Source: Gammaproteobacteria bacterium (GTDB taxonomy: Bacteria; Pseudomonadota; Gammaproteobacteria; Pseudomonadales; Pseudohongiellaceae). From it: a DNA stretch of 47,435 nt. The DNA lies in NCBI GenBank assembly GCA_029244985.1, contig JAQWQD010000060.1, positions 1-47,435 of the forward strand. Reading direction: 5' to 3'. The notes under the pieces were generated by a model. That model made no database searches and had not been told where the DNA came from. It was given only the letters and a program-made list of their open reading frames with translations. Of the stretch, positions 39,974-47,395 are shown in pieces; the stretch's first letter is position 1, and the number at the start of each line of letters is the position of its first letter. Both the position numbers and the translations under genes were made by a program.

Positions 39974-40531
39974 TCAATCTAAGTCCCTAAAAACTGTATT
40001 ACCTGATTTTGATTTTTCATAAAGTTCAGGATTTTTTGTTCTCAATTTCTTCATCTTTTCTTTTGCCGCAGTGGGATCAAGAACATTATTTTCGAACCAT
40101 GTAACAAATTCTTCATCTCGAACATTGCTCCAAAATTCCCAAACGCGATTCCCTATAGGCGATCTAAAAATACCGGTGCTTAACATATGCACTCTCATAT
40201 CTAGGTGCTTTTCCTCGACCAACCCTTGCTTAACTTTATCGTAAACGTCAAAAACATCTACTAAGAGCATGATCGAAAACCAGGTGACCCGTGATTTTTC
40301 ACTATCCTCAAGGTCATCAGCTGCCCAATCTTTAGCTATGAACTCAGCGAATTCCTTATCTTTTGCTGTATTAAAAAAACGATCATACAACCGGTGAGTA
40401 AGCCCATGGCCAAATTGTGCTTTAGTGGTCAAATTTGTTTGTCTAATTTGAGCAGAAAGATAAATAAGCGTAGCAACAGTCGCTAACGCAGCCATAAATT
40501 CTCCAAGGGAACCAATATCTTGAATACTCAT
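39974..40531 (-). CDS. Membrane-anchored protein of unknown function, paralogue of the gene at 31643-32191
   Basis: The 185-residue product shares the N-terminal helix (GEFMAALATVATLIYLSAQIRQ) and the downstream blocks with the protein at 31643, on the opposite strand about 8 kb away; roughly half of the residues match by eye. A strong CCTGGAGGT ribosome site lies before the ATG. Third-codon positions differ widely, so the duplication is old or the copies came in separately. The product probably stays in the inner membrane with the helical domain in the cytoplasm, which is inferred. Function is unknown. Confidence 0.7.
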   Translation of the reverse strand: MSIQDIGSLGEFMAALATVATLIYLSAQIRQTNLTTKAQFGHGLTHRLYDRFFNTAKDKEFAEFIAKDWAADDLEDSEKSRVTWFSIMLLVDVFDVYDKVKQGLVEEKHLDMRVHMLSTGIFRSPIGNRVWEFWSNVRDEEFVTWFENNVLDPTAAKEKMKKLRTKNPELYEKSKSGNTVFRDLD

Positions 40532-40858
40532 TTTACCTCCAGGGATTAAAATTAACTTTAATTTTAAATTACTCTACGACTCACTTTCACATTTAGAGTA
40601 ATTTATTCGTCGCGTTGTATATTGATTATGATTTGAATAACAAACATAACACCATAACAACAAGAAATTAAAATAGCCTATTTATTGTTAACGGCAAATA
40701 GTCTTATGGAAATGATATTCTCATTAAAAGCGGATTGGGAAAGACCAAAATACCTTTGCATTATTTGTTTATTAACTATAATGACGACCAGTTTATTTGT
40801 GGTACTTAAAACTCTGCCCGTCAGAGATTGTTATAATATCGTTAAAAGTAGTAAACCG
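40532..40858. other. 327-bp interval upstream of the zinc protease; its second half is an open frame of doubtful coding value
   Basis: AT-rich divergent region between the 39974 paralogue and the zincin. From TTG 40685 or ATG 40706 the zincin frame is open and would add 51-58 residues containing a second hydrophobic helix. It has no ribosome site and places a membrane helix before a normal signal peptide, so it is left out of the gene call. No RNA gene or clear terminator was seen. Confidence 0.4.
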
Positions 40859-42418
40859 ATGGCAAGTTCTAAAATATTCATCCTATTTTCGAAAATCGTT
40901 CTTATCGTAAATTTCGTTATTTCAGTATCATATTCGATCGCAGCTGACCCACTTGAGCCTTATTTATCAAAAACAACATACTCTGGTGAAACCTCAGTGC
41001 TTTCCTCTGGCTGTTCCTATGTGGATTCAAACGTGGCCGGTTTAGCCGAGGCACTTTCGATTGATTTCAAATTAGACAATGGAATGCTCGAAATAGATTC
41101 TTTTGAATTAAAAGATCGCCGACCTCTTGTCGGCTGTAATGATGTGCTAGAAATTAGTTTGAATGCCGAAGGTGCGCTCACTTCTGCACTATTTTCAACT
41201 TCCGCTTTAACTATAAGCGGTGGAGATTCAACAGCCTATAATTTGAGTGCCGGCTTTAGCGAGTCCAGAAAACCTATGGCTGAAACCGGCAAATACTTAT
41301 TTGATGCCATTGATTATAGCGTTGCTACTGCTAAAGCTTGTACAGATATATCTAAAAATGCTTCTCTGGTCAGTCCTCAGACTTATTTTTATGAGGTGAG
41401 AGCTATATTTGAAAAAGCTGAAAATGATTCCATAACGCAATATATTGATAATCCTAGCGACGACCCTATAGAGAAAACCAAATATGGGCCCGTGGCGCAT
41501 TGGTTTTCTGAAGCAGCGCTCGAATATGCTGGCACTGCATACTTACAGCAGTTTGATGGTGTCGAAATAGTGGCTGACGATGAGACAGTCTCCTGGGCGG
41601 GATACCAGAAATATTTTAATGCTCTATGCAACGTCTATCTGGAGCAGGATGCTAAGTCTGCCTTGATAATCGAAGCTGAAGTATTCCTCGGAAAGACCGG
41701 TTGGTCAGCGCATGCTTCAAAATGGAGACAATTTGAATACATTGATACAGGTCGCAAGGTTATAGAATCTCCCAGTCCAGTGGGCCTTGAATATTATACA
41801 AAGTACACAACTGGTGCTGGAATAATCATAGTGGCCGGCGCAAAAGTTGATGACGGAGCATTACTCGCGGCTAGAGATGCTTTTATCTATATGACATCAG
41901 CTAGGCCAGAAATGAGGGGCATACTGCAAAGAAGTCACGCGAGGGTTTCGTTATTTACAGAAAACGCGTCTGAATTACCTGAATATGGAGCTGACATGGA
42001 AGGCGAAATAGGGGGTTTCGCACAAGGCACATCTGACGCCAATATGACGGCAAATGCCACTTGGCTCTGCTATCCAGGCAACTGGGCGGCTGGTGGTAAC
42101 CCTGCGATTCATGAATTGGGGCATGTCATAAATCATCTCATATTCGAAGAGACCAACGAGACGTATTGGTACGATCGCATCACCCCTCTTGCGTATGCGG
42201 CAAAGGAAAACGGAACATACCCCGCCGATGCTCCACTGGGCGAATATTGGGCTCAAGCCGTGGAAGGTTATATTATGAATAAAGGTACAGACTTTAAGGA
42301 TGTTTTCCCGACAAGGGCCTATATTGCAGCTAATCATCCTGGCCTTTATCAACTACTGACTCGCTACCTACCTACCGACGAGTGGGATTTTTGCCCTGGT
42401 ATAGACGAAAATAGGTGA
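40859..42418 (+). CDS. Exported zincin-type metalloprotease-like protein
   Basis: From ATG 40859 the 519-residue product starts with a signal peptide (KIFILFSKIVLIVNFVISVSYSIAA, about residues 5-28). The long middle part has no recognised motif and contains Cys residues suggesting disulfides. The C-terminal domain has the zinc site AIHELGHVINH (H418, E419, H422). E462 in GEYWAQAVEGY, about 40 residues later, is a plausible third ligand in gluzincin style, as in anthrax-lethal-factor-like domains. The tail ends in FCPGIDENR. An upstream start (40706) is possible. Its function may be nutrient or interbacterial protein degradation; no immunity or secretion gene is adjacent. Confidence 0.75.
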   Translation: MASSKIFILFSKIVLIVNFVISVSYSIAADPLEPYLSKTTYSGETSVLSSGCSYVDSNVAGLAEALSIDFKLDNGMLEIDSFELKDRRPLVGCNDVLEISLNAEGALTSALFSTSALTISGGDSTAYNLSAGFSESRKPMAETGKYLFDAIDYSVATAKACTDISKNASLVSPQTYFYEVRAIFEKAENDSITQYIDNPSDDPIEKTKYGPVAHWFSEAALEYAGTAYLQQFDGVEIVADDETVSWAGYQKYFNALCNVYLEQDAKSALIIEAEVFLGKTGWSAHASKWRQFEYIDTGRKVIESPSPVGLEYYTKYTTGAGIIIVAGAKVDDGALLAARDAFIYMTSARPEMRGILQRSHARVSLFTENASELPEYGADMEGEIGGFAQGTSDANMTANATWLCYPGNWAAGGNPAIHELGHVINHLIFEETNETYWYDRITPLAYAAKENGTYPADAPLGEYWAQAVEGYIMNKGTDFKDVFPTRAYIAANHPGLYQLLTRYLPTDEWDFCPGIDENR

Positions 42419-42903
42419 TCTGCCTTGGGTTCAGACTAACGCATTACTGAATATTACGAGTTAAATCTAAAAGCGTAGAAAGAACCAACAACGACAATTA
42501 AGCTATAACTTAAGAAGCTGATTACTTTCAATATTCCCCAGGCTTAATGACGGAACCCGTTTGGCAAGCAAAATTACGAGCAATGGAGGTTAACTTAAAA
42601 AGATGTGAATATCCTGAAATAAATGAATTGAGAAGTGAATTAGTGGAAGTTGAATTTAAAAAAATATTAGATAGCATACCTTCCCAATGTCGAGAGTAAT
42701 CTATAAAACATTACTAACAACAATAATCTTTCTGTGCTTTTCTATTGCCGCTGATACTGAAGTATTTGTTTGTGATTCTGAAAACTAAATACAAACGAAC
42801 AAAATGAAATATGAACGCTTTATAGAAGAGACCCATATAAATTTTGTGATGCCTCAGTACTATTATAAGCATCCAAGACGCCACAAAGATTTATCCTTTC
42901 TAA
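42419..42903. other. Interval with three very small ORFs, coding value doubtful
   Basis: Between the zincin and the DUF3303 gene, three plus-strand ORFs were read: 42547-42699 (50 codons, MTEPVWQAKLRAMEVNLKRC..., acidic/helical), 42687-42788 (33 codons, starting MSRVIYKTLLTTIIFLCF, signal-like), and 42804-42920 (38 codons, in the same frame as the second after one TAA). The last two together could be a broken small secreted protein, and the first could be a helical fragment. No homology was recognised. Confidence 0.4.
42547..42699 (+). CDS. Possible 50-residue helical protein, unknown
   Basis: The ATG opens a 50-codon frame rich in Glu, Lys, Leu and Val with a regular amphipathic pattern (ELRSELVEVEFKKILDSI). 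It has no ribosome site of note and no recognised family. It overlaps the signal-like 33-codon ORF (42687) by 13 bases in a different frame. It may be a gene remnant or chance. Confidence 0.25.
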   Translation: MTEPVWQAKLRAMEVNLKRCEYPEINELRSELVEVEFKKILDSIPSQCRE

Positions 42904-43173
42904 CTAAAAAGTCGCACTAAGACCTTTCTTGGCTTCGTCATCGTCGATTACCGGGGTTATGGTTAGATCCACTAATGATGCCCACTGAGAAGTTAGTTTT
43001 GTTACATCCGCCGGGTCGGCTTCGACCAAATGAAAGCCATACATAGTCCCAGGCGCATGCCATCGGCCAATGGTCCTAACACCCTCAGGGTCAGGCCCAC
43101 CCGTTTCTAAAAACTGTTTCACACCTCTTTCATAAGTATCGGTGGTAAATGCCCATTGAATCATGTGTTTCAT
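42904..43173 (-). CDS. DUF3303 family protein
   Basis: From ATG 43173, placed 9 bases after AGAGG on the minus strand, the 89-residue product reads MKHMIQWAFTTDTYERGVKQFL, then GVRTIGRWHAPGTMYGFHLVEADPADV, W.SLVDLTITPVIDD. This is the pattern of the small DUF3303 proteins, which are ferredoxin-like-fold barrels found in marine bacteria. The upstream in-frame ATG (43233) lacks a ribosome site and adds an unrelated tail. Function unknown. Confidence 0.8.
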   Translation of the reverse strand: MKHMIQWAFTTDTYERGVKQFLETGGPDPEGVRTIGRWHAPGTMYGFHLVEADPADVTKLTSQWASLVDLTITPVIDDDEAKKGLSATF

Positions 43174-43416
43174 AAAGTCGAACCTCTTAATGAAGGAATA
43201 ATTTCTCAAGCAGAACACTAAATTATTTCGCAAAAGAAGTCGACTCGTATCTTTCTGCAGATTCCCGTAAGTTGAAGGAAAGGAATAAGCTGACCTACAG
43301 TATTCAAAATTGTCCCAGATAGCTAATATTTGTAGTATCGTTCAATCATAAATATGAGGAAAGTTGGCTGAAATACTAGAATTCAATTGTTGGGCATTTT
43401 GAGTCTATTAGCAGGC

Positions 43417-43447
43417 TTTGTTTTTGTTTTTGTTTTTGTTTTTGTTG
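43417..43447. repeat. Tandem TTTTTG hexanucleotide repeat
   Basis: Four full TTTTTG units (43421-43444) with partial copies on each side. G residues fall at 43420, 43426, 43432, 43438 and 43444, exactly six bases apart. Such hexamer runs are slippage-prone. It lies about 170 bases downstream of the operon end and about 240 bases upstream of the DUF3303 start, so it could alter promoter spacing. Confidence 0.8.
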
Positions 43448-43568
43448 ATCTTGAGATGAGGCCGTCTCAAAACTTAGTCTGCCTTGCTCAAGATGTTTAA
43501 GACTTAATGCTAATGTTTGGCTTCGCATTAAGCCTGACTCATTGACTGCTTAATTCAAGCAATAAATT

Positions 43569-43592
43569 CGCGAACAACGTCGCGGTTTTTTT
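43569..43592 (+). terminator. Terminator-like hairpin with T7 tail, plus strand
   Basis: CGCGA (43569-43573) and TCGCG (43580-43584) around a 6-base loop, then G and seven T (43586-43592). The form is a good intrinsic terminator, but no annotated plus-strand gene ends here; the nearest plus gene ends at 42418. It may end a small RNA or be a relic. On the minus strand it has A's before the stem, so it does not serve the operon. Confidence 0.5.
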
Positions 43593-43632
43593 CAATAGGC
43601 TGTACAGACTCTTGAGTTATCTATATAGACTG

Positions 43633-44616
43633 TTACTCAGTTACAGTGACTGTCATATAGGCATCGTGATACAACATACCGTCATCGCCTCGGCCCCACA
43701 ATACATACTCGCCTGGCTCGTCGAAGGTGGCGGTTGTATCGATCATTCCGTCTGCAACAATTACTGGCGGTGACCAACTCATCCCCCAGGGAGAGTTTGA
43801 GCCGGGTCGCGTGTCTTCCCACGGTTTTGGCTGAGGAGGATCGAATATGACTTTACCGGCACCGCGATAGACATTCCATGACAAGTACAAACCATTGATT
43901 TTGCCTACGGTTGGCTGCCAGGGAATTCTCATAGCCATTTGTCGCTGTATCATCTCTTCGGTGGTTGATTCGCCGCCCCTGGCGGCCATCGCCCGAATCA
44001 TCTCAACTCGGCTTGTTGTTTTCGGTATCCCGTCGTCAGTCAAATGGGTTGTGAAGCTCAAGGGTTCGCCAACTCTTACTGTGCGTAAATGCTGACCGTT
44101 TACCATCTCGCCCAGTAAAGTTGTCACCGGTGCAATATTCGCTCTCGACTCTGGGCTCGATGAGCCCGCACCCAGTGCACCTGTTTCAGAAGCAATGACC
44201 ATATTGTCAACAAGGTAGTCGGGTTTTAGAGTCGCGTAAGCGCGACGTGTCACGCCATGAACTGTTAGCTCCCACACTAACTCGCGGTCGCCCCAGTCGG
44301 CAGGTACGTTTACCTCGAAAGTGAAACGATTGCGTCGCGGGAGGAAATGAGTGGGCTGGCCTCGATCTGCTTCGCCCGGAGAGAAAAAGTTATTCTCACC
44401 GATTTCAATATCAGGCTCCTCTTTCCAATTCTCATTCATATAACCAAACATGAAGTTGAATGTGCCGTCTTCGAGCGGGCGCCAACCCTCATAAGCTACT
44501 TCGATATTTTTTCCGAAGTTAAATGTCTCCGCTTGCGCCAAAGTCGCGCCCACAAGCCCACTTACTGCGAGGCCGAGTATCAAGGCCTTGCGATTTAAAA
44601 GAGTGATGATATCCAT
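43633..44616 (-). CDS. Secreted partner protein of the cytochrome-PHM gene, unknown function
   Basis: The 327-residue product has a signal peptide (residues 1-29, ending AQA). The mature part is beta-rich: YEGWRPLEDGTFNFMFGYMNENW, GQPTHFLPRRNRFTFEV, ELVWELTVHGVTRRAYATLKPDY, and a C-terminal DEPGEYVLWGRGDDGMLYHDAYMTVTV domain. Proteins with GQPTHF.PRR are, from memory, often beside PHM-like cytochromes in Acidobacteria and marine bacteria, but remain unnamed. The start ATG shares its A with the TAA of the upstream gene (TAATG), so the two are translationally coupled. The base composition is richer in G+C than the flanks. Confidence 0.75.
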   Translation of the reverse strand: MDIITLLNRKALILGLAVSGLVGATLAQAETFNFGKNIEVAYEGWRPLEDGTFNFMFGYMNENWKEEPDIEIGENNFFSPGEADRGQPTHFLPRRNRFTFEVNVPADWGDRELVWELTVHGVTRRAYATLKPDYLVDNMVIASETGALGAGSSSPESRANIAPVTTLLGEMVNGQHLRTVRVGEPLSFTTHLTDDGIPKTTSRVEMIRAMAARGGESTTEEMIQRQMAMRIPWQPTVGKINGLYLSWNVYRGAGKVIFDPPQPKPWEDTRPGSNSPWGMSWSPPVIVADGMIDTTATFDEPGEYVLWGRGDDGMLYHDAYMTVTVTE

Positions 44617-46064
44617 TATGGCGATACCTCCCGTGAAGCAACTTCATTGCTGATCGGATCGACTGTCAAGGCACTGTCGAGCGGCTGCACTAGAGGTATT
44701 AAACACAGAGGACATCCGACAACATGGTCGTTTGGCCCTAAATTGAGATTATGGCGACGCTTCTCCATTTCCTCAAAAAACTGATCGTCCGTCATGGTGA
44801 CGCGTATACCGAGATCAATAAACATATTGGTTACGGAACGGTTACCTGATCCTTGCCAATTTCTGGGGTCGGGTACGTTGGGATTGGAGTCGGTATTATT
44901 CATGTAGCCGACGATGTGTAGGATAGTACCTTTCGGCAATAACGGCGCTGAATCATCGTCATAAGCATAACCACGCACCCAGTTGTGGTCATAGCCTACG
45001 CAAGACAGCGTTTCAACACTATAGCCCCAAATCGCTTCGAGACACATGCGCTCACCCGGTGCGTGTAAATGTGGTTCAAAAGTAGAGATTTTAGTGTGCT
45101 CGGTAAGCGTTGTGTATGCGTGTAGTTCTTGATCCTTTTCATTGCCGCGGATACTGATGTCGACACCATTACCTTGTGCATTGAAAGCTGCATCTTTGAA
45201 TTTTGGCTGGTAGCCTTTTGGATGAAAGCGGAAGCCGATTTCCAAATGGGCAGTAGTGTCGCGCCCATTCGAATGCAAATGTACTGAATCTGAAACCACG
45301 TAGCTGCCTGCTTTGAGCAGACGACCGGCATCTTCATCGAAGATATCTGCGTTTCGACCTACATCATGAACTGGCCAGGCCAAGGAAGGACCAGTGCGAT
45401 TTCCGTTCTCGTCGAGTTCAGCGGTGCCCCAAATCATATGGTGAAAGATATAGGCTCCGCCCACTGTCTCGCGACTAGTGCCGGCCTGGTTATTGACATC
45501 ATTTATTTCAACGACTTCTACCGATTTAACCCAGCGATCTTCCGGGATATCGATGAGCATGCTATCAATCTCACCCCACCAGTCGGGAGTGCTCTGCAGC
45601 TTTGTCACATCGTTGCTCGTCAATATGTAATCTGGCTCGCCAGCAGTCCACTTGATGCTGTCATTGAAAACCAAAGGTTCGGGTGCATCTACTTCGTTGC
45701 CCTTTAGCGTGCCGGACCGTGCCCAGTTAGAAATCATAGCAATTTCCGCATCAGTAAGAGATACGTCATTCTTGAATTCTTGAATACCTATTCCCTTTTC
45801 CACATACCAGGGAGGCATCGCTCCAGCACGGTCGCGAATGGAAGTCTTGTATTCTATTAGGCCAGCAAAAGGTGCCACCTCTTCGTAGCTGACCAAGGAC
45901 ATTGGACCCACACCACCCACTCGGTGACAGCTTTGGCAGCTACGCTGCAAGATTGGCTCGATGTCTTTGTGAAATGTAATTCCATGGGACTGGCCATATG
46001 AAACAATCGGTGCCAAGAGCGCTCCCATTAAGCCGACCAGTTGTAGCAAGTTCATTTTTTTCAT
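44616..46064 (-). CDS. Secreted cytochrome c fused to a PHM-like copper monooxygenase domain
   Basis: From ATG 46064 the 482-residue product has a signal peptide (1-24) and a c-type haem domain with CQSCH (43-47) and a likely axial Met at 84 (AMPPW). The domain after about residue 130 resembles the copper type II, ascorbate-dependent monooxygenases (PHM/DBH). HHM at 208-210 matches the CuH pair, H273 (TAHLEIGF) the third CuH ligand, HLH at 332-334 the CuM pair, and M413 the CuM Met. PLPKGT-like and NPNVPDP segments complete the pattern. A C-terminal CPLC pair (451-454) follows. The haem may feed electrons to copper. Upstream start ATG 46097 would add 11 residues. A sampled line is 33/60 G+C. 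Confidence 0.8.
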   Translation of the reverse strand: MKKMNLLQLVGLMGALLAPIVSYGQSHGITFHKDIEPILQRSCQSCHRVGGVGPMSLVSYEEVAPFAGLIEYKTSIRDRAGAMPPWYVEKGIGIQEFKNDVSLTDAEIAMISNWARSGTLKGNEVDAPEPLVFNDSIKWTAGEPDYILTSNDVTKLQSTPDWWGEIDSMLIDIPEDRWVKSVEVVEINDVNNQAGTSRETVGGAYIFHHMIWGTAELDENGNRTGPSLAWPVHDVGRNADIFDEDAGRLLKAGSYVVSDSVHLHSNGRDTTAHLEIGFRFHPKGYQPKFKDAAFNAQGNGVDISIRGNEKDQELHAYTTLTEHTKISTFEPHLHAPGERMCLEAIWGYSVETLSCVGYDHNWVRGYAYDDDSAPLLPKGTILHIVGYMNNTDSNPNVPDPRNWQGSGNRSVTNMFIDLGIRVTMTDDQFFEEMEKRRHNLNLGPNDHVVGCPLCLIPLVQPLDSALTVDPISNEVASREVSP

Positions 46065-46142
46065 TTCTAAAGTCTCGATAATGCTGACCAGCAACATGCG
46101 TATAGATCTCTCTGACGCAGCTACTAGTAAGATATTTTTATT

Positions 46143-46171
46143 AAAAATTAAAAGCCATTTCTAGGAAATGG
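46143..46171 (-). terminator. Minus-strand hairpin with T-rich tail, 3' of a tRNA-end-like fragment
   Basis: CCATTTC-CTA-GAAATGG on the minus strand (a perfect 7-bp stem, 46171-46155) is followed by CTTTTAATTTTTAA. It overlaps the CCA-like end of the tRNA-like fragment. The arrangement tRNA end then terminator is what a real tRNA gene would leave. The stem is AT-rich and the loop has only 3 bases, so the terminator call is moderate. Confidence 0.4.
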
Positions 46172-46196
46172 TGCCGAGGGACGGAGTCTCAACTCC
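46169..46196 (-). other. Degenerate tRNA-3'-end-like fragment in the 351-bp gap upstream of the PHM gene
   Basis: Read on the minus strand, this ends GTCCCTCGGCACCA, like a tRNA acceptor 3' strand plus CCA. It aligns with the tRNA-Leu 3' end at 47309-47330 at 16 of the first 21 positions, including TGGTGCC. The rest of a cloverleaf is not found to its right. It may be a relic of tRNA-targeted integration (an att-like scar). The remaining gap 46065-46415 has a perfect TATAAT (46337-46342) before the next gene but no good -35. Confidence 0.35.
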
Positions 46197-46415
46197 AATA
46201 TTTATAGGCTTTACAGCGGTTTTTACCCTAATACCCGTCTTAATACCTGTCATAAAGCCGATTCTAGCCACCTCCCTTTCTCGCATTTGAAGGGGTAGTG
46301 CTATTTTACGACCCCGAGGCCTATTTTGCGCCGTATTATAATGATGGTTGTCTAATGAGTACACAGCAGATAATTTCAAAAAAATCTGAAAAAAAATCCT
46401 ACAGGAGAGAAAATT

Positions 46416-47072
46416 ATGGAGCAGTTTTATACCGAAGCTCAAAGAACACTTCAGAATGAATTTAGCACTAGAGACCTTGCCGAAAGAATCAAAGAAGCTG
46501 TTGTAACCGAGATTTTATCAGATCAACAAGCAGCATTCATTCACTCTAGAAATATGTTTTATTTATCAACTGTCGATGAACTAGGATATCCATCCTGCTC
46601 TTATAAAGGCGGAGATATTGGGTTTGTAAGAGTCATTGACCCCAAGACACTTGTTTTTCCTAACTATGATGGCAACGGTATGTTCATGTCTACTGGAAAC
46701 ATACAAGCAAAGTCAAAGATCGGTTTACTTTTTATTGATTTCCAAACGCCTCAAAGAATTCGCGTTAGAGGTGAAGCAAAGTGCATTAAAGAAGGTCCGG
46801 TTTTAAAAAGTTATCCCGGAGCAAATTTAGCTGTGGAATTAACAATAAGTAACGTATGGGTAAATTGTCCTCGCTATATTCATCGAATGAATTTGAGTGA
46901 TCAATCACCTTACATACCAGCAAAAGACGGCACGATTCCACTAGCCTTATGGAAACGAGTTGATCTTGTTCAAGATGTAATAACTGATAAAGACAGAGCA
47001 GAAGCAGAATCTTTGGGAATCATTACAATCGATGAGTATGAAGCTAATGTTGCGAACGGTAAGCTCCTCTAG
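46416..47072 (+). CDS. Pyridoxamine 5'-phosphate oxidase-like flavin-binding protein
   Basis: The 218-residue product has the split-barrel fold pattern of the PNPOx-like family: FIHSRNMFYLSTVDELGYPSCSYKGG at the N-terminal strand pair, LVFPNYDGNGMFMSTGNIQA with Gly/Asn turns near the flavin site, SKIGLLFIDFQTPQRIRVRGEA, and a C-terminal helix. The pattern fits FMN-binding oxidoreductases acting on small organic molecules; true pyridoxine oxidases have other signatures. AGGAGA lies 10 bases before the ATG. The substrate is unknown. No partner gene is adjacent. Confidence 0.85.
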   Translation: MEQFYTEAQRTLQNEFSTRDLAERIKEAVVTEILSDQQAAFIHSRNMFYLSTVDELGYPSCSYKGGDIGFVRVIDPKTLVFPNYDGNGMFMSTGNIQAKSKIGLLFIDFQTPQRIRVRGEAKCIKEGPVLKSYPGANLAVELTISNVWVNCPRYIHRMNLSDQSPYIPAKDGTIPLALWKRVDLVQDVITDKDRAEAESLGIITIDEYEANVANGKLL

Positions 47073-47308
47073 TTGTTATCAGAAATCCCTCTTCCTTGGT
47101 TTGCCGCTCTTAGTAGTTTTAGATCCTGTGTGAATGAGTCGCCTGACGTGGATGTCAGACAGTCTGGAAGCTATCCTTGGCATAAGTCACCCAACTAAGC
47201 ACCCTACATAAATAATGTTTAGTTAGGGGTCGTATCAAGGGATACTATATGTATCGGGGCTTTTAGGGCAACCTCAAGACAGGGATGTTCTTGCAAGTTA
47301 CGGAGATT

Positions 47309-47395
47309 TGGTGCCCGGGGCCGGAATCGAACCGGCACGGTGTTTCCACCGAGGGATTTTAAGTCCCTTGCGTCTACCAATTTCGCCACCCGGGC
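47309..47395 (-). tRNA. tRNA-Leu (anticodon UAA), CCA encoded
   Basis: Reading the minus strand, GCCCGGG (47395-47389) pairs with CCCGGGC (47319-47313), followed by discriminator A (47312) and an encoded CCA (47311-47309). The anticodon stem-loop AGGGACT-TAA-AATCCCT gives UAA for Leu, and a long variable arm (CGGTGG..CACCG) marks a class II tRNA. The T arm is GCCGGTTCGATTCCGGC. At 87 bases it is a complete gene. Its 3' end faces the accessory region to the left, the usual geometry of tRNA-targeted integration. Confidence 0.98.

Larger units (their letters stand above)
43174..43632. other. Gene-free interval between the DUF3303 gene and the cytochrome-PHM operon
   Basis: 459 bp with no coding ORF. 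It contains the hexanucleotide repeat at 43417-43447, a TTGAGA/TCTCAA inverted repeat (43451-43470) and the plus-strand terminator-like hairpin at 43569-43592. The plus-strand terminator has no coding gene upstream of it on that strand, so a small RNA is possible but unproven. Confidence 0.45.

Noticed and set aside
40685..40858. N-terminal extension of the zincin from TTG 40685 or ATG 40706
   Set aside because: It would put a membrane helix before a good signal peptide and has no ribosome site.
43633..44616. Possible PmoB/AmoB-like subunit of a copper membrane monooxygenase
   Set aside because: The partner protein lacks PmoB's membrane helices and N-terminal His ligand after signal cleavage; similarity is limited to being secreted, beta-rich and beside a copper enzyme.
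46161..46442. 93-codon minus-strand ORF over the gap upstream of the PNPOx-like gene
   Set aside because: It covers the tRNA-end-like fragment and a likely promoter region, overlaps the start of the opposite gene, and has no recognisable domain; probably not coding.
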